Positions 1 through 7,969 of a DNA stretch of 64,000 nucleotides are shown here, in pieces. Source of the stretch: Bifidobacterium mongoliense DSM 21395 (lineage in GTDB: Bacteria; Actinomycetota; Actinomycetes; Actinomycetales; Bifidobacteriaceae); NCBI RefSeq assembly GCF_000741285.1, contig NZ_JGZE01000008.1, positions 25,626 through 89,625 of the forward strand, given 5' to 3'. How positions within the stretch are numbered: position 1 is the first letter of the stretch; every line of letters begins with the position of its first letter. Under the pieces are notes generated by a model. It made no database searches. It was not told the origin of the DNA and was given only the letters and a program-made list of their open reading frames with translations. The position numbers were made by a program, and so were the translations under genes.

Positions 1-50
1 CGACCTCATCCTTATCAGGGATGCGCTCTAACCAGCTGAGCTACGGGCCC
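1..50 (-). tRNA. tRNA-Ile (GAT), partial at window edge
   Basis: The first 50 bases match base for base the 5' half (acceptor strand, D arm, anticodon arm) of the complete tRNA-Ile at 2769-2842. It is read on the minus strand, so the 3' half lies left of the window. I cannot tell whether this copy is complete. Both copies have the anticodon loop CTGATAA with anticodon GAT. Together they bracket about 2.7 kb that includes a broken rhuM-like gene. Confidence 0.85.
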
Positions 51-356
51 GCACCATACATCGCGAGATGTACGAGTATGCACAATACCCGACGTGAGCG
101 ACATACGCAATGCGGCAGCCTAGTCGGAGTTCATGCGGTGTCACGGTCCGTCATGGTGCCTTTCCGATCGTCTGCGGACGCACGTACGGAGGCTAGTCGA
201 GGAGCACGGTATCAAGGAGACGCGGGGAAAGCCGCCAGGAATAATGGATAACGGATAACGACGACGGGAGGCCCTCATGACATCGAGGGCTTACGAGAGA
301 ATCGGCATCCACGAAGTTCAATCGGCGAACAGTTACAGTGTCGCAGGAGGCGTCCC
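51..356. other. intergenic, no gene seen
   Basis: This stretch lies between the partial tRNA-Ile and the rhuM-like remnant. The short open frames here have no recognisable product. The only clear signal is a strong ribosome-binding site, AGGAGG at 345-350, placed 6 bases before the ATG at 357. Confidence 0.4.
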
Positions 357-870
357 ATGTCCGATGTCACGTCCACCCACGAGAACGCTCGCTCCGACGA
401 CGTTCAGTTCCATGAGTCTTCGGATGGCTCGGTCCAGCTGGCAGTGCGGACCGACAGTGACACGGTGTGGCTGACGCGCCAGCAATGGCGGCGTTGTTCG
501 GTCGCGACGTGAAGACGATGGGCAAACATATTGCGAATGCGCGTCGGGAAGAACTGAATGCAGTCCCAACTGTCGCAAAATTTGCGACAGTTCAACATGA
601 GGGTGATCGGCTTGTGACGCGTCAGGTCGAGCATGACGACCTCGATATGATTGTGTCTGTTGGTTACCGTGTCAAATCCTCGGAGGGTGTGCGTTTCTGC
701 CAATGGTCTAATCAGGTACTTCGCCAGTATGTGATGAAGGGTGCGGCACTGAACGAGCAGCGACTGCAACACATCAGTCAGGTGCCGGGCCAAGGCCGAC
801 GAGCGGAGATCGAGGCAGTCCCTGAAGGCCTTGCGCGAATTACGATGATACGGCGGACCGGTTCACTCTC
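357..870 (+). pseudogene. RhuM-family (virulence protein) remnant, frameshifted
   Basis: The native start is probably the ATG at 357, behind AGGAGG. That frame reads normally to VWLTRQQ and then becomes nonsense. The next frame carries on with MAALFGRDVKTMGKHIANA and later VRFCQWSNQVLRQYV, the typical RhuM core. The break lies at 484-485, where one A of an expected CAAATG is missing. After about position 780 the frame fails again; a RhuM-like tail (SLKALREL, then YDDTADRF) is visible only by switching frames twice, and about 30 residues seem lost. RhuM proteins are common cargo of genomic islands, and their molecular function is not established. The location between two tRNA-Ile copies fits an island remnant. 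Confidence 0.75.
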
Positions 871-947
871 TGTCGGAACCGAGGTTTTATACTCGGCTTG
901 TGCTCACGTGCTGAGCATATTGGGGTATGCCGGGGGAGAAGAGGAAT

Positions 948-2279
948 ATGGACGAGAACCGTCGTCATTGTGCGCATTGCGGGAGTGAGATCGAGCAAGG
1001 GCAGGCGTTCTGCACGAATTGCGGGCAGCAGGTAGAGCCGGGAGTTGAACAGAGGGCTACGCTGGACGGAAAGCAGAAGGCCGAACAAAAGATAGACGAG
1101 GAGCCCACGGCGGCACCGACTCTGACGGACTGGGAACAGACCACGGTGATGCCGATGTGTCCGAGCCCGACTGAGTCCAATCAGACGGCCTCTGCCCCTG
1201 TCCCGGTACCTGCCTCGGCGCCGACGGCGTTCGCTCCGGCAGGCGTGAGCCAGGTGAGTCCGGCCCGCAGCACGTCAAGGCTGTCGCTGCTCATCGGCAT
1301 CGGCGTCATCGTGGCGTGTGTGGCCATATATGCGGCGTGCACCGCGTGGCAATACGCGGATTATCGTCAACTGACGCAGCAGACGATGAGCAGGCAGGCC
1401 GAGCTGCAAGGGGCGCTCGAGCGGGCGTCGAAGACGCTGAACGACGTTGATCAGGATACGGTTGCCGATAATACGGCGGTTGATGTGCTGCGAGCCAGCG
1501 TGCGTTCGGTGAAGACCGTTGGGGTGAGCCCGCGGCCGGTCGCGCACCCTCTGCTGATCTGGGAGCTTGTTCCCGCCAATCGCGACATGCGCACCTATCT
1601 GGGGAGCAGTCGGTCGGCGGTCACCGACCTGCATGCGGGTACGACGAAACTACGCGAGGCCGAGGAAGCCGGGGAGCGCAGTACGGCGCAGCAGAATCTG
1701 CAGACGGAGATCGACGACGCCAAGCAGGCGTTGGACTCCGCGAAGACGGCCGGCGTCCCCGACGCGACGATTAGTCCGTTGTCAGCGACAGTCGAGCGAG
1801 CCGATGCCATGAGCGGTGCGGCGCATACGGCGACAGTGGAGGCATATCGCGGCATGACGAGTCGTCTCAAGGACGCGACCGACACCCTGAACGGTGCGGT
1901 CACGCGGTTCGATCGACACCATTGCTCCTCGTTCGCCGGCATCTTCGACCTGTTCCAAGGCGATGCCGAGTTGACGTTGGGTGGGGATTGCAGCGTCACC
2001 CTCGGTTCGCACGATCCGTCCTCGCCCAAGGATTCCCACGAATACGAGGCGGGGTCGTTCCGCCAGAACGCCAATGGTTCCAGCACATGGCAGGCCGACG
2101 GCAACACGTACACCTATTCACCCAAAGGCGTGCACGACAGTGCACTGGATTCCTTCATGAATGATGTCTCGCAGAGCGACGACAACGCCGCAGGTTCGTT
2201 GGATGATCTGACCAATAGCCACGCGAAGCTAGATGAACAGGATGCGTCGGGGTCGTCCATGTTGTTCCTGGGGCGATAG
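948..2279 (+). CDS. zinc-ribbon membrane protein of unknown function
   Basis: I do not recognise a specific family. The protein (443 aa) starts with a small zinc ribbon, CAHCG at residues 8-12 and CTNCG at 22-26. A Pro/Ala/Ser-rich linker follows, then one membrane helix at about residues 116-138 (LSLLIGIGVIVACVAIYAAC). The long predicted extracellular part has an alanine- and glutamine-rich, probably coiled-coil region and a small Ser/Gly/Asp-rich C-terminal domain. This layout (cytosolic zinc ribbon, one helix, outer domain) occurs in many Gram-positive envelope proteins. The ATG at 948 is preferred over the in-frame ATG at 927 because GGAG at 935-938 sits 9 bases before it. Confidence 0.75.
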   Translation: MDENRRHCAHCGSEIEQGQAFCTNCGQQVEPGVEQRATLDGKQKAEQKIDEEPTAAPTLTDWEQTTVMPMCPSPTESNQTASAPVPVPASAPTAFAPAGVSQVSPARSTSRLSLLIGIGVIVACVAIYAACTAWQYADYRQLTQQTMSRQAELQGALERASKTLNDVDQDTVADNTAVDVLRASVRSVKTVGVSPRPVAHPLLIWELVPANRDMRTYLGSSRSAVTDLHAGTTKLREAEEAGERSTAQQNLQTEIDDAKQALDSAKTAGVPDATISPLSATVERADAMSGAAHTATVEAYRGMTSRLKDATDTLNGAVTRFDRHHCSSFAGIFDLFQGDAELTLGGDCSVTLGSHDPSSPKDSHEYEAGSFRQNANGSSTWQADGNTYTYSPKGVHDSALDSFMNDVSQSDDNAAGSLDDLTNSHAKLDEQDASGSSMLFLGR

Positions 2280-2337
2280 TGGCTCACTTGGTCCACCAAC
2301 GCTGACTGAACGTTGACCAACTGGCGGCCGCCCGCCA

Positions 2338-2500
2338 CCGGAACCTCCGTGGTGCGCTTTGTGTAGTCTTTTGTGCGCAGACCGTCGGTGCCCGGCTCGT
2401 CGCGGTGCTGTGGATTGGCGGTATAGGCCATTTCTGGTTTTCCGTTTCTCCTGGGCCGGTCAAAAGTACTACACAAAGTGAACGGTCCGTCCGAATCGGG
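2338..2500. repeat. dispersed inverted-repeat element, copy A
   Basis: This roughly 160-base stretch is clearly similar along its length to 32124-32286. Its arms are inverted: CTTTGTGTAGTCTTTTG at 2357-2373 and CAAAAGTACTACACAAAG at 2461-2478, which would pair as an imperfect 17-18 bp stem. The middle shares blocks such as GGATTGGCGGTAT in both copies. No convincing open frame is conserved between the copies and no transposase is present. A small non-autonomous mobile element or a structured RNA are both possible. Confidence 0.65.
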
Positions 2501-2712
2501 CTTACGTAACGGGTGAATGGGGATTCGGACCGCTGGAAATGCGCCGTCACGGCGTGGGGGCCGCCGAGCGGCCGTCCACGCCCGGTGTCAATGCCGTCGA
2601 GCAGGGCTTCGGCATTCGGAACCGCTTGGCGGGAAGTGGTTGCGACGCCGTATGCGGCTCACATTGCTTTACGTGACCCTACGTAACCCTACGTAACCCG
2701 GTCGTGAGAGGT

Positions 2713-2762
2713 CGTTGGCGGCATCGCCAACGCAAATGGGCGGCTCAATGAGCCGCCCATTT
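2713..2762 (-). terminator. tandem hairpins downstream of tRNA-Ile
   Basis: Two perfect hairpins lie just past the 3' end of the minus-strand tRNA-Ile. One is AAATGGGCGGCTC (2734-2746) pairing with GAGCCGCCCATTT (2750-2762) around a 3-base loop. The other is CGTTGGCG (2713-2720) pairing with CGCCAACG (2725-2732). They probably end the tRNA transcript and could also stop reading from the plus side. Confidence 0.65.
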
Positions 2763-2768
2763 TCATGG

Positions 2769-2842
2769 TGGGCCCGGGAGGACTTGAACCTCCGACCTCA
2801 TCCTTATCAGGGATGCGCTCTAACCAGCTGAGCTACGGGCCC
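2769..2842 (-). tRNA. tRNA-Ile (GAT)
   Basis: On the minus strand this is a full cloverleaf. The acceptor GGGCCCG pairs with CGGGCCC, the anticodon loop is CTGATAA (anticodon GAT), and the T arm contains GGTTCAAGTCC. The discriminator base is A, and CCA is encoded at 2766-2768. The 5' half is repeated exactly at positions 1-50. Confidence 0.95.
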
Positions 2843-3020
2843 GCACAACATGCACCATAAGTGCACAACAAGATAGGGTACGCGCTCCCATGGATTAGTC
2901 AACCGAAGAGTTGCGTGTCGCCGCCGTGGAGCCATTGCCGGTGTATTCATGAGCTGATTGCGGGTTGTGGCAGGCCCGGGGAATGGGTTCCGGTCAGCGG
3001 GTGGCGTGATAATACGGGGC

Positions 3021-3680
3021 ATGCCACGCCACGCGAACCGTCTGCCCGCCGCACCCACTGCACCGGCGACGGCTTCCGTGCCGGCTGAGCGATGGAAGAC
3101 GGCTGAGCGACGGAAGACGGTCGAGCGACAGATGATGGTCGACGGGCGTCTGGTCCGTGTGCGGCGCAAGCGGATCAAGAACCTGTACCTACGCATCAGC
3201 GCCGAGGATGCGAGCATCGTGGTGTCCGCACCGATGCGCACCAGCGAGGCCGCCATCGCGGCGTTCGCCCGTGCACATCACGAGTGGATCGACCGGCAGG
3301 AACACCGCATCCGCACGCAGGACCGCGAAGCGCTGCAATGGACGCCGGAACTGCGATCCCGTGCGGCCGGCACCCTTAATGCCGCCCTGCCCGAGTTGCT
3401 CGAGCGGTGGAGGCCGATCGTGGGGAAGGGCCCCAGTCGCATCACGATTCGCACCATGACCACTCGCTGGGGTTCGTGTACTCCGCGCACCAGGCGGATA
3501 CGCCTCAACCTGCAGCTGGGATTGATGGATCGACGTCTGCTGGAGTACGTGTTTGTCCACGAGCTGACCCATCTGTGGTCGGCGGGCCACGGTGCCGATT
3601 TCCAGCGGCATATGGACCGGTATCTGCCGCAATGGCGGTCCCTGCGCAGGGAGCTCAACCGTGAGCGCGTACGCCGGTGA
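3021..3680 (+). CDS. M48/SprT-type (YgjP/DUF45) zinc metallopeptidase
   Basis: The conserved WGSC motif (TTRWGSCTPRTRRIRLNLQL) and the zinc site HELTHLWSAGHGADF, near the C-terminus of a 219-residue protein, place it in the YgjP/DUF45 branch of metallopeptidases. The histidines of HELTH and the later H of GHG would bind zinc. The N-terminal part (DGRLVRVRRKRIKNLYLRI) is the small beta-rich lead-in usual for this family. No signal peptide or membrane helix is visible, so it should be cytosolic. The substrate is unknown. I chose the ATG at 3021; the frame is open further upstream, but that part has no family similarity. The ribosome-binding site is weak. Confidence 0.8.
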   Translation: MPRHANRLPAAPTAPATASVPAERWKTAERRKTVERQMMVDGRLVRVRRKRIKNLYLRISAEDASIVVSAPMRTSEAAIAAFARAHHEWIDRQEHRIRTQDREALQWTPELRSRAAGTLNAALPELLERWRPIVGKGPSRITIRTMTTRWGSCTPRTRRIRLNLQLGLMDRRLLEYVFVHELTHLWSAGHGADFQRHMDRYLPQWRSLRRELNRERVRR

Positions 3681-3802
3681 CGACACGGCGATACGCCGGC
3701 CGCGAAGCGACGCAAGGACCTTCCCGGGACTTACCATGAGGGCGTAGGAACGGGCGGCCTCGGGCAGCGTGACGGTCGTCCCGACAGTGGAAGGAAGTCG
3801 TC

Positions 3803-4682
3803 ATGGCTGATGGCATGAAGCATACGAACGATAGCGGCAGCAACGATAGCGGTAGCAACAACAGCAGCGGCAATGCCAGCGCGACCAACAGCAACGGCAA
3901 TGGCATCAACGCCAGCAACAACACGGCGAAGCGTGCGGTGGTGACGGGGGGCGTCCAGCGGCATCGGCGCCGCGACAGTGCGCGAACTGGCCGCGGCCGG
4001 CTGGACGGTGGTCGCACTCGCGCGGCGCGAGGACCGGCTACGGGAGCTGACGGAGAGTGTGGGCGCGGCGGGCAGTTACGTCGTCTGCGATCTGACTGAT
4101 GAGGCGTCCACGCAGCGTGCGGTCGAGGAGATTCTGCGCGGCGGCGCGGTGAAGGCGCTGGTCAATTGCGCCGGCGGCGCGATAGGCAAGGATCCGGTCG
4201 CCGAAGCATCCTTGGATGATTGGCGTGCGATGTACGAGCTCAATGTGCTCGGGACCTTACGCATCACGCAGAAGCTGCTGTCGACTCTGAAGCAGGCGCC
4301 TGACGGCGGCACCGTGCTCATCGTGTCGTCCACCGCGGGCATCGAGCCCTACGAGGGCGGCGCGGGGTACTGCGCCTCGAAGTCCGCCGAACGCATCATG
4401 GCGCGGGTCCTGCGGCTCGAGCAGATAGGCGAGCCGTTGCGCGTCATCGACATCGCACCTGGGTTGGTCAAGACCGAGGAGTTCTCGGTGAAGCGTTTCG
4501 GCGGCGACAGCTCCCGGGCTGCCGCAGTGTACGAGGGCGTGCCCGACCCGTTGCGCGCCGAGGACATCGCGCAGGCTGCCCGGTGGGCGCTCGACCAGCC
4601 CGACCGGATCGACGTCGATTCCATCGTGGTGCGGCCGCGGGCCGAAGGCTCGTATACGAAGCTGTACCGCGAGACGAGGTAG
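3803..4682 (+). pseudogene. short-chain dehydrogenase/reductase (SDR), frameshifted
   Basis: A good ribosome-binding site (GGAAGGAAG, about 3789-3797) precedes the ATG at 3803. The first 45 or so residues are a Ser/Asn/Gly-rich tract, followed by AKRAVVTGG. Frame is lost at a run of six G at 3946-3951. With five G the protein would read AVVTGASSGIGAATVREL, the exact SDR cofactor-binding motif. The rest reads normally in the next frame (to 4682): NCAGG, a catalytic Ser in VSSTAGIE, and YCASK with the Tyr-Lys pair. The oxidoreductase substrate is unknown. Either this is a sequencing error or the gene is broken or slippage-prone. An internal GTG at 3978 would give a 234-residue product without the nucleotide-binding motif, probably inactive. 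Confidence 0.8.
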
Positions 4683-4712
4683 GGTGGTGCGAAATCACGG
4701 CACCGATGACCC

Positions 4713-5831
4713 TCAGGCGTCCGGCAGCACACCCTCGCTGCTTTCGCGCAGCAGGACGGTGACCGGCAGTTCCGTCGACATCGCGGGTGCGTCCGGGGTG
4801 TCGACCCGTTTGACCAGTGTGGCCACGGCCGCACGCCCGAGTTCGAGCATCGGCTGCTTGACAGTGGTCAGGCGTGGGTTGCTGGTATCGGTTTCGGTGA
4901 TGCCATCGAAGCCGGTGACGATGACGCGGTCCGGCACTGCGATGCCGGCGCGGCGCAATGCCGTGAGCGCGCCGAGTGCCATCTGATCGTTGGCGCAAAT
5001 GAGGGCCTCGGGCAGCTGATCCTGTTCGACCAGCGTCGAGGTGATGTCGAAGGCCGTGCGTTGCGAGAACTGGCCGCGATAGATCGGCGCGGCGGCAGGA
5101 TTCAAACCACGGAGCGTCAGCGCCTCGCAGAAGCCTCGTAGCGTTTGGCGCTGTCGGGGGAGTCGTCCGGGCCGGTCATGTAGCGATTCGGGCAACGTGG
5201 TGCGCGTCGAGGAGATGTCCCACCAAGCGCTCATCCCTTTGCGGTTGCTCACCCGCACGAGGTCGAACTCCCCTTCGTGGGCGGTGGGGGAGCTGGCGAT
5301 CATGACCAGGGGCCGCCGGCGGTGCAGCGCTTCGAGCATGTGGTCGGGTATGCTGCGGGCCAGCACGATGATGCCGTCCACCTTGCCGCTCACATCGTTG
5401 ACGACGTGGGAGATGTCCGCATCGGAATGCCCCATGCCCAGGCTCACGACGAGGGAGAGCCCCTGACGCCATGCCTCCAGCTCGCAGCCGCGCAGCACGG
5501 TGTCGAAGTACAGCGAATCGTATCGGGCGACGACGTGGTGGGTCGGGCGGTCGATGACCATGTTCGCCTCATCGACCGTGGCCAGCTCGAAGTCCGACAG
5601 GGAATCCAGTTCGTCGATGGTCGGCAGGAACAGCGCGATGCTGTTCGTGCGCCGTGCGGCCAGGCTCTGCGCGCTGCCGCTGGGGACGTAGCCGAGCCGG
5701 TCGATGGCTGTGCGAATGGCCTGGCGGGTGGTGGCTCTGACCGCATTCGGGGTGCGCAATGAGCGAGACACCGTGGCGATGGATACCCCCGCCTCTCGCG
5801 CGACGTCATAGACGGTCGGCTTCTTGTCCAC
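4713..5831 (-). CDS. LacI-family transcriptional repressor (with scrambled segment)
   Basis: The N-terminus PTVYDVAREAGVSIATVSR is the LacI helix-turn-helix plus hinge, and the rest is a sugar-binding-protein-like effector domain (SLVVSLGMG, DGIIVLAR, ALICANDQMALGAL, VTGFDGI). Between about 5134 and 5228 the reading is wrong. The neighbouring frame gives the expected LVGHLLDAHHVARIA and then YMTGPDDSPDSAKRYEGF. Three one-base losses (near 5228, 5184 and 5134) explain this, and since they total three the tail returns to frame. GTG at 5831 with AAGGAG five bases upstream is preferred; ATG at 5855 is also possible. It is divergent from the sugar operon and is its likely regulator. Confidence 0.85.
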   Translation of the reverse strand: MDKKPTVYDVAREAGVSIATVSRSLRTPNAVRATTRQAIRTAIDRLGYVPSGSAQSLAARRTNSIALFLPTIDELDSLSDFELATVDEANMVIDRPTHHVVARYDSLYFDTVLRGCELEAWRQGLSLVVSLGMGHSDADISHVVNDVSGKVDGIIVLARSIPDHMLEALHRRRPLVMIASSPTAHEGEFDLVRVSNRKGMSAWWDISSTRTTLPESLHDRPGRLPRQRQTLRGFCEALTLRGLNPAAAPIYRGQFSQRTAFDITSTLVEQDQLPEALICANDQMALGALTALRRAGIAVPDRVIVTGFDGITETDTSNPRLTTVKQPMLELGRAAVATLVKRVDTPDAPAMSTELPVTVLLRESSEGVLPDA

Positions 5832-5999
5832 TGCGACTCCTTGCACCGCTTTCATTCATTCCTTGCATCCTATCAGCACGGATCGGTGAAACGCCCAAAA
5901 TCTGACAGCGCTCTCATTGGGCGTGTCGTCATGTGGACATGATGGATAGGCTTGATATATAAGGGAAACGATGAGTGGATGACAGGGAGTGAACAGAGG

Positions 6000-6028
6000 T
6001 TGCCAAAACGAATGTAAGCGCATACAAT
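6000..6028 (+). promoter_or_regulatory. promoter of the oligosaccharide operon
   Basis: A -35 box TTGCCA (6000-6005) and a -10 box TACAAT (6023-6028) are separated by exactly 17 bases. They lie about 115 bases upstream of the binding-protein gene. A LacI-type palindrome overlaps the spacer and the -10 box. Confidence 0.7.
6013..6026. promoter_or_regulatory. LacI-type operator
   Basis: TGTAAGCGCATACA is a near-perfect palindrome around a central CG and matches the usual LacI/GalR operator pattern. It covers the end of the spacer and most of the -10 box of the promoter at 6000-6028, so a bound repressor would block RNA polymerase. The adjacent divergent LacI gene is the obvious candidate to bind it. 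Confidence 0.75.
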
Positions 6029-6142
6029 AAGAAGATGTCACACGAAGTCAGTGGGACCGGGCGGTGCCGAACGGCGATGCTGAGTGGATGCTCAGTTGAT
6101 GCTAAGTAGGCGACATGTCAACGTAGACAGAAAGAAAGAGCA

Positions 6143-7777
6143 ATGAAGATTAAGAGAATCGCAGCGACGGTGTTGGCGTTCGTCACACTGCTCAGCGTGG
6201 GCGCATGCGGTGCGGGGAACAACTCCGCACAATCCGGAGGCAAGGACGGCCTGCTGTTCGCAGGCGATAGCGGCAGCCCCACATTCACCAGGAATTTCAA
6301 CCCCTTCTCCTCCTCCAAGCGCATCGGCATCAACTTCATCTATGAGCCGTTGCAGGTCGTCAACGCGATCGACGGCAAGGCCACGCCGTTCCTCGCCACC
6401 GGCAACAAGGTCGTCGACCCGAAGACCATCACCTACACCATCCGCGATGGCGTGAAGTGGTCCGACGGCCAGGCCATGACCGCCAAGGACGTCGTGTACA
6501 CCTTCAACCTTATGAAGAAGCAGCCTTCCCTTGACTCGCTCGGCGTGTGGCAGCACATCGCCTCCATCGACGAGCAGGGCAGCACCGTGACCTTCCATCT
6601 GAAGGACGACGACATTCCGGCCGCCACCATCATCAACCAGCAGCTCATCGTCCCCGAGCACATCTGGAGCAAGCAGAGCGACCCGGTGAAGTGGACCAAC
6701 GAGAATCCGGTCGGATCCGGTCCGTACAAACTCGGTCAATACACCCCGAACCAGTACACGCTCGAGAAGAACCAAAGCTACTGGCAGGCCGGCAAGGTCG
6801 CGGCGGAGAAGATCATCCTGCCCGCCTCGAACAAGCAGCTCGACCTTGTTAACAAGGGTTATGACTGGGGCTATTCCTACATGACTAACGTCGACAAGAC
6901 CTGGGGCGGCCCGAACCGCCAGCACAACCACTACTGGTTCCCTCCCGGCGGCACCGTCTCGCTGTTCCCGAACCTGACCAAGGCGCCGTTCAACAACGTC
7001 GACTTCCGTCAGGGCCTCAACTACGCCATCAACCGTGAGAAGATCGCCAAGGACGCCGAGGAAGGCTACGTCGAAGGCGCGCCGCAGACCGGTCTCCTTC
7101 TGCCGAACCAGAAGATGTGGGTCAACGACAAGATCGCCAATCAGGGCAAGATTGACCAGAACGCCGCCAAGGCGCTCGAGTACTTCGCCAAGGCCGGGTA
7201 CACCAAGTCCGGCGACAAGCTCGTCGACTCGACCGGCAAGCAGCTGCAGCTCAACATCACCGTGCCCAACGGCTACACCGACTGGCTGCGCGGCGTGCAG
7301 ACCCTGCAGTCCCAGCTGGGCGAACTCGGCATCTCCGTCAAACTCCAGCAGCCGCAGCCGGCCGCATACGTCCAGCAGCAGAACAACGGCGACTTCGATC
7401 TGATCGTCTCCTCCTTCGGCGGTACGGGCGCTCCGTTCCAGGACTATAACAACCTGCTCAACAGCGAGTTCGCCCTGCCCGTGGGACAGGCGACCTCCGC
7501 CAACTTCGAGCGCTACAAGAATCCGAAGGCCGACGAACTGCTCGCGCAGCTCAAGCGCACCGCCGATCAAAGCCAGCAGAAGGCCATCATCGACCAGCTG
7601 CAGCAGATCGTATACGACGACGTGCCCGTGGTCTCCATGTTCTACGGCGGCCTGTGGGGCCTGTTCAGCGACAAGAACTACACCAACTGGCCCAGCGAGG
7701 AGAACCCCTACGCCACGCCTGCCACGTGGACGCAGAACAGCCTGCTCGTCGTGACCACCATCAAGAAGGCCCGCTAA
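6143..7777 (+). CDS. ABC transporter substrate-binding lipoprotein (SBP_bac_5 family)
   Basis: The N-terminus is a lipoprotein signal peptide with lipobox LSVGAC, so Cys22 should be lipidated and the protein anchored outside the membrane. The 544-residue length and motifs such as YTIRDGVKWSDGQAMTAKDV, NPVGSGPYKL and RQGLNYAINREKIAKDA are typical of the OppA/DppA fold. Members bind peptides, but several archaeal, Thermotoga and actinobacterial members bind beta-gluco-oligosaccharides. The GH94 and GH3 genes downstream make a sugar ligand more likely here. It is the first gene of the operon, and a gap of almost 200 bases with strong hairpins separates it from the permease genes. Confidence 0.85.
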   Translation: MKIKRIAATVLAFVTLLSVGACGAGNNSAQSGGKDGLLFAGDSGSPTFTRNFNPFSSSKRIGINFIYEPLQVVNAIDGKATPFLATGNKVVDPKTITYTIRDGVKWSDGQAMTAKDVVYTFNLMKKQPSLDSLGVWQHIASIDEQGSTVTFHLKDDDIPAATIINQQLIVPEHIWSKQSDPVKWTNENPVGSGPYKLGQYTPNQYTLEKNQSYWQAGKVAAEKIILPASNKQLDLVNKGYDWGYSYMTNVDKTWGGPNRQHNHYWFPPGGTVSLFPNLTKAPFNNVDFRQGLNYAINREKIAKDAEEGYVEGAPQTGLLLPNQKMWVNDKIANQGKIDQNAAKALEYFAKAGYTKSGDKLVDSTGKQLQLNITVPNGYTDWLRGVQTLQSQLGELGISVKLQQPQPAAYVQQQNNGDFDLIVSSFGGTGAPFQDYNNLLNSEFALPVGQATSANFERYKNPKADELLAQLKRTADQSQQKAIIDQLQQIVYDDVPVVSMFYGGLWGLFSDKNYTNWPSEENPYATPATWTQNSLLVVTTIKKAR

Positions 7778-7786
7778 CCGGACCAT

Positions 7787-7895
7787 GTCGGCCGCGCCAC
7801 GGTGGTGCGCGGCCGACGGCGGGTCCCCAGCCGGACCCGGACATGTCGTGATCCACCACCACGTGGGCATCGGCCGATTGCCGGCGATGCCCACG
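7787..7895 (+). other. two intercistronic RNA hairpins
   Basis: Between the binding-protein gene and the first permease lie two perfect 11-bp hairpins. GTCGGCCGCGC (7787-7797) pairs with GCGCGGCCGAC (7807-7817), and CGTGGGCATCG (7862-7872) pairs with CGATGCCCACG (7885-7895). No T-run follows either one. Structures in this position often protect the binding-protein message or attenuate the downstream genes, giving more binding protein than permease. Confidence 0.65.
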
Positions 7896-7969
7896 CATCA
7901 CGTTCAACCGTCGTCACAGGTCGACGAACGCCACCTGCTTGTTCGGCAATCCTCATGAAAGGTCGTCGA

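Noticed and set aside
3946..3951. programmed ribosomal frameshift in the SDR gene
   Set aside because: No slippery site with a downstream pseudoknot is evident, and similar indels affect several unrelated genes.
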